DNA of 8,682 bases from JBLHUT01 sp047629975 (GTDB taxonomy: Bacteria > Pseudomonadota > Alphaproteobacteria > Rhodobacterales > Rhodobacteraceae): contig JBLHUT010000152.1 of assembly GCA_047629975.1 (NCBI GenBank), positions 1-8,682 of the forward strand, read 5' to 3'. The translations under genes and the position numbers were made by a program. This document shows positions 6,307-8,682 of this stretch, one piece after another. The notes below the pieces were generated by a model. That model was not told the origin of the DNA. It did not search any database and saw only the letters and a program-made list of their open reading frames with translations. Each line of letters starts with the position of its first letter. The stretch's first letter is position 1.

Positions 6307-7856
6307 GCGATACAGCACAAGATCTGGGCATTAACCCGCTTGAAGATACTGAAAGCGACGCGGCAAAAGCGTATGCACAGGAGCGACGCGAGAATATCCG
6401 GACATTCGTGCGCACCAGTCCCGATTATTATATCCGGATGTTCGACAAGATTGGCGCATCCTCGGCATTTACGCCGACGCTGAATAGTCTCGCAGGTCTT
6501 TTTGGCCCTGTCTGGTTTGGTGCGCGGGGGCTTTGGAACTGGGCTTTGCCGTTCCTTATCATTGAGACGCTGGCCTTGGTGCAGATTTCGCGTGGACTTT
6601 TCGGCGATCTCGGGGCCGCCGCGATGGAGCGCATCGCGTCTATCGAGGGCACGCTGGCGCTACGCCGGCAACAACTTGCCGCAGCCATCGAGAACAATTC
6701 CGACCGTGCCGATGCCTTTCAACGAACGGTTGATAGCCTCGAGGCAAATATCGGGGGCATCCGCGCCGAAGCCGATGCGCTTGCCGCGACCGGCCCCACG
6801 ATTGCCCTTACAGGACTGGTGCTTTTGGTTTCGGTGAAAATTGTGCAGGCGATTGTGGCGAACTCGGCCTTGGAGGCGCGCTTTTCGGATTGGATGAGCG
6901 ACAGCACCGTCCGTTCCGCATTGCCCGTCGGGCAGATCGTTTTCAGTGCGATTTTCATGGCGTTGATCGCCTTTGCGGCGATGATGCATTACTCTTTTCC
7001 GGGTCGCTTTTCGCTGTTGTCGGATTTTCCGACCGATCCCGATATCCGGCTTGGAAGCATCGACCGCGTCGAAGCCTTTTTCAATTGGGCCGTGCTCAAC
7101 GGAGAGGTCCTGTTCGATGCAATCACCTATTTCATCCGTTTGGTTCTGGATGCGCTTGAGATCGTTTTTGTCAGCACGCCGTGGATCGTGATTGCCTCGC
7201 TTATTGTCTTGTTGACGTGGCTCACCGCGGGCGTGCGCATGGCCATCTATTCAAGCGCGTTTCTGGCCTATATGGGCTTGCTGGGGTTTTGGGAAAAGGC
7301 CATGACGACCTTGGCCCTGCTGGGAACTGCTGCGTGTCTGTCGATCCTTATCGGCATTCCTCTGGGCATGTTCGCCGCACGACGCCCGCGGTTTTACAAG
7401 ACCATCCAGCCGATTATGGATTTTATGCAAACGATGCCTGCGTTTGTTTTCATGATCCCGGTCATCGCCTTTTTTGGTACAGGCAAGCCTGCTGCTGTTG
7501 TCACCACGATGATCTTTGGCGGTACACCCGTGGTGCGCCTGACTGTGCTCGGCCTTAGGGGCGTGCCCGATAGCGTCCGCGAGGCCGCAATCAGCTTTGG
7601 CGCGACCAAGTGGTATTTGCTGACCCGGGTCGACTTGCCGCTGGCTGGCCCGTCCATTCGGGCAGGGATCAACCAGACGATCATGCTGTCTCTTGCGATG
7701 GTTGTGGTTGCGTCGTTGATCGGGGCAAAGGGCCTTGGCGAAGATGTTCTGGAAGCATTGCAATACGCAAATGTGGGGCAGGGGATACTGGCCGGCTTTG
7801 CGATCCTGTTCTGCGCAATGATCCTTGACCGTATCGTGCAAGGCGGGCGCAAATGA
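6303..7856 (+). CDS. ABC transporter permease, ProW/OpuAB type, with N-terminal membrane/coiled-coil extension (517 aa)
   Basis: Membrane permease of the importer. Residues about 255-517 match the ProW core: hydrophobic segments near 293-325, 333-358, 375-393, 457-475 and 492-510, MQTMPAFVFMIPV (375-387), and the EAA loop EAAISFGA...LPLAGPSI (427-451) that docks to the ATPase. The first 250 residues are extra compared with E. coli ProW (354 aa). A segment at 35-85 (SPDYYIRMFDKI, later FGPVWFGARGLWNW) recalls the DUF2628-type membrane domain. It is followed by a hydrophilic, probably coiled-coil stretch (104-162, rich in E, R, Q, A) and two more transmembrane helices (about 165-187 and 206-229). 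The frame is continuous with no stop or change of composition, so this is a genuine fusion rather than a frameshift artefact. It starts 4 bp inside the ATPase gene and overlaps the hydrolase gene by 4 bp, which implies tight coupling. Confidence 0.92.
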   Translation: MSDTAQDLGINPLEDTESDAAKAYAQERRENIRTFVRTSPDYYIRMFDKIGASSAFTPTLNSLAGLFGPVWFGARGLWNWALPFLIIETLALVQISRGLFGDLGAAAMERIASIEGTLALRRQQLAAAIENNSDRADAFQRTVDSLEANIGGIRAEADALAATGPTIALTGLVLLVSVKIVQAIVANSALEARFSDWMSDSTVRSALPVGQIVFSAIFMALIAFAAMMHYSFPGRFSLLSDFPTDPDIRLGSIDRVEAFFNWAVLNGEVLFDAITYFIRLVLDALEIVFVSTPWIVIASLIVLLTWLTAGVRMAIYSSAFLAYMGLLGFWEKAMTTLALLGTAACLSILIGIPLGMFAARRPRFYKTIQPIMDFMQTMPAFVFMIPVIAFFGTGKPAAVVTTMIFGGTPVVRLTVLGLRGVPDSVREAAISFGATKWYLLTRVDLPLAGPSIRAGINQTIMLSLAMVVVASLIGAKGLGEDVLEALQYANVGQGILAGFAILFCAMILDRIVQGGRK

Positions 7857-8578
7857 CGCCTGTTGTTTTTGTCCACGGCTTGATGGGGGGCAGCGCACAA
7901 TGGCAAGGGCAGGTTCAGGCGCTTGCCGAATTCGACATCATCGCTCTGGACCTGCCCGGATTTGGCAAAAACGCGCATATGGATGCCGTCGCCGGTATTC
8001 CGGAATTTGCAGATTGGGCACTGGAGGAACTTACCAAGCGGGGAATTCACAAATTCCACCTTGTTGGGCACTCTATGGGTGGGATGATTGCACAGGAAAT
8101 GGTTGCGCGTGCACCTGTGCGCATTGATCGTCTGGTACTTTACGGGACAGGCGCATCGGGTGTCTTGCCCGGTCGGTTCGAGACGATCGCCACCTCGAAA
8201 AGCCGTGCCAGCGCCGAAGGGCCAATGGCGACGGCACGGCGCATTGCTGCCACGTGGTTTCTGGAGCGGGAGCACGCCGCAGCCTATGAAGCATGTGCCG
8301 CGATTGCCGGATTGTGTCGCGTTGACGCGATCCTTGCGGGCCTGGATGCGATGAACGGCTGGAGTGGCACGGATGACCTTGCGCGCATTGACGTCAAATC
8401 GCTGATTGTTTGGGGCGACCACGACCGGACCTATCCGTGGAGCCAGACCGCACAGTTGTGGCAATCCGTTAAGGGTGCACATCTGGCGGTCATTCCGGGC
8501 TGTGCCCATGCATCACATTTGGAAAAGCAGGATTTGTTCAACGCTATCTTGAAAGGCTTCCTGACAGACCAGCCATGA
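7853..8578 (+). CDS. Alpha/beta-fold hydrolase (241 aa)
   Basis: A soluble serine hydrolase with a standard alpha/beta fold. HGLMGG (8-13) supplies the oxyanion hole, GHSMGG (72-77) holds nucleophile S74, WGDHDRTYPW (187-196) carries the probable catalytic acid, and CAHASHLEK (217-225) carries the probable catalytic histidine H219. A lid region around 105-150 separates the two halves. No signal peptide, so cytoplasmic. The start ATG overlaps the permease stop by 4 bp, so expression is tied to the transporter. This suggests that it acts on the imported compound, for example by hydrolysing an ester, thioester or amide (inference). The family is too broad to name a substrate. Start and length are normal for the family; no key residue is missing. 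Confidence 0.9.
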   Translation: MTPVVFVHGLMGGSAQWQGQVQALAEFDIIALDLPGFGKNAHMDAVAGIPEFADWALEELTKRGIHKFHLVGHSMGGMIAQEMVARAPVRIDRLVLYGTGASGVLPGRFETIATSKSRASAEGPMATARRIAATWFLEREHAAAYEACAAIAGLCRVDAILAGLDAMNGWSGTDDLARIDVKSLIVWGDHDRTYPWSQTAQLWQSVKGAHLAVIPGCAHASHLEKQDLFNAILKGFLTDQP

Positions 8579-8682
8579 CCCTGAACGATGGAAACCGCTT
8601 GGCACCGGTTTGTTCATGTTGTCAATTTGGCCTGTGTCGCTTGGGGGAAGATGCGCGACAGACCAGATGGCAAATGGCATGT
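8575..8682 (+). CDS. Unidentified Cys-rich protein, 5' part of gene (runs off right edge)
   Basis: An ATG overlaps the hydrolase stop codon in the ATGA arrangement also used at the two preceding junctions, and the frame stays open for all 36 codons to the window edge. The product begins MTLNDGNRLAPVCSCCQFGL and contains five cysteines in the visible part: C13, C15, C16, C21 and C36. C13-x2-C16-x4-C21 could bind a metal or an iron-sulfur cluster. The family is not recognised from so short a piece; a cysteine-cluster regulator or an iron-sulfur enzyme are only possibilities. Position in the operon suggests a role linked to the transporter and hydrolase. Confidence 0.55.
   Translation, partial: MTLNDGNRLAPVCSCCQFGLCRLGEDARQTRWQMAC

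Noticed and set aside
7394..8509. Minus-strand open frame of 371 codons
   Set aside because: It spans antisense to both the permease and hydrolase genes and shows no family motif.

Overview
The window looks like a chromosomal or megaplasmid stretch from a marine alphaproteobacterium of the Roseobacter group (Rhodobacterales). The grounds are moderately high GC, many GTG/TTG starts, short-overlap operons, a CuyA-type L-cysteate sulfo-lyase and a betaine-type ABC transporter with an unusual permease. Species cannot be set from this sequence alone.

Layout. A gene leaving the left edge (minus strand, 15 codons visible) is followed by about 250 bp of apparently non-coding DNA. Next comes a LysR-type regulator on the minus strand, divergent from a two-gene plus-strand unit: cuyA (PLP-dependent cysteate sulfo-lyase) and, 3 bp later, an aspartate/glutamate-racemase-family protein. 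A second LysR-type regulator of the same subfamily (minus strand) converges on the racemase with an 8-bp gap. It is divergent from a plus-strand transporter operon: periplasmic binding protein (ProX-like), ATPase (ProV-like), permease (ProW-like with an extra N-terminal half), an alpha/beta hydrolase, and a Cys-rich partial gene running off the right edge. The last three junctions of that operon are ATGA 4-bp overlaps.

How the parts may work together. CuyA converts L-cysteate to pyruvate, ammonium and sulfite. The racemase beside it keeps both catalytic cysteines and is positioned to interconvert D- and L-cysteate (inference). The transporter belongs to the quaternary-amine uptake family and may import a sulfonate-containing or betaine-like compound. 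The hydrolase could open an ester or amide of it, feeding the cuyA branch (inference). No sulfite exporter or sulfite dehydrogenase lies in the window, so sulfite disposal must be encoded elsewhere.

Regulatory structure is visible. There is a dyad of the LysR T-N11-A kind between the first regulator and cuyA. The proX 5' leader contains mutually exclusive inverted repeats. Two strong hairpins lie between the binding-protein and ATPase genes. No rRNA, tRNA, CRISPR array or insertion sequence was seen.
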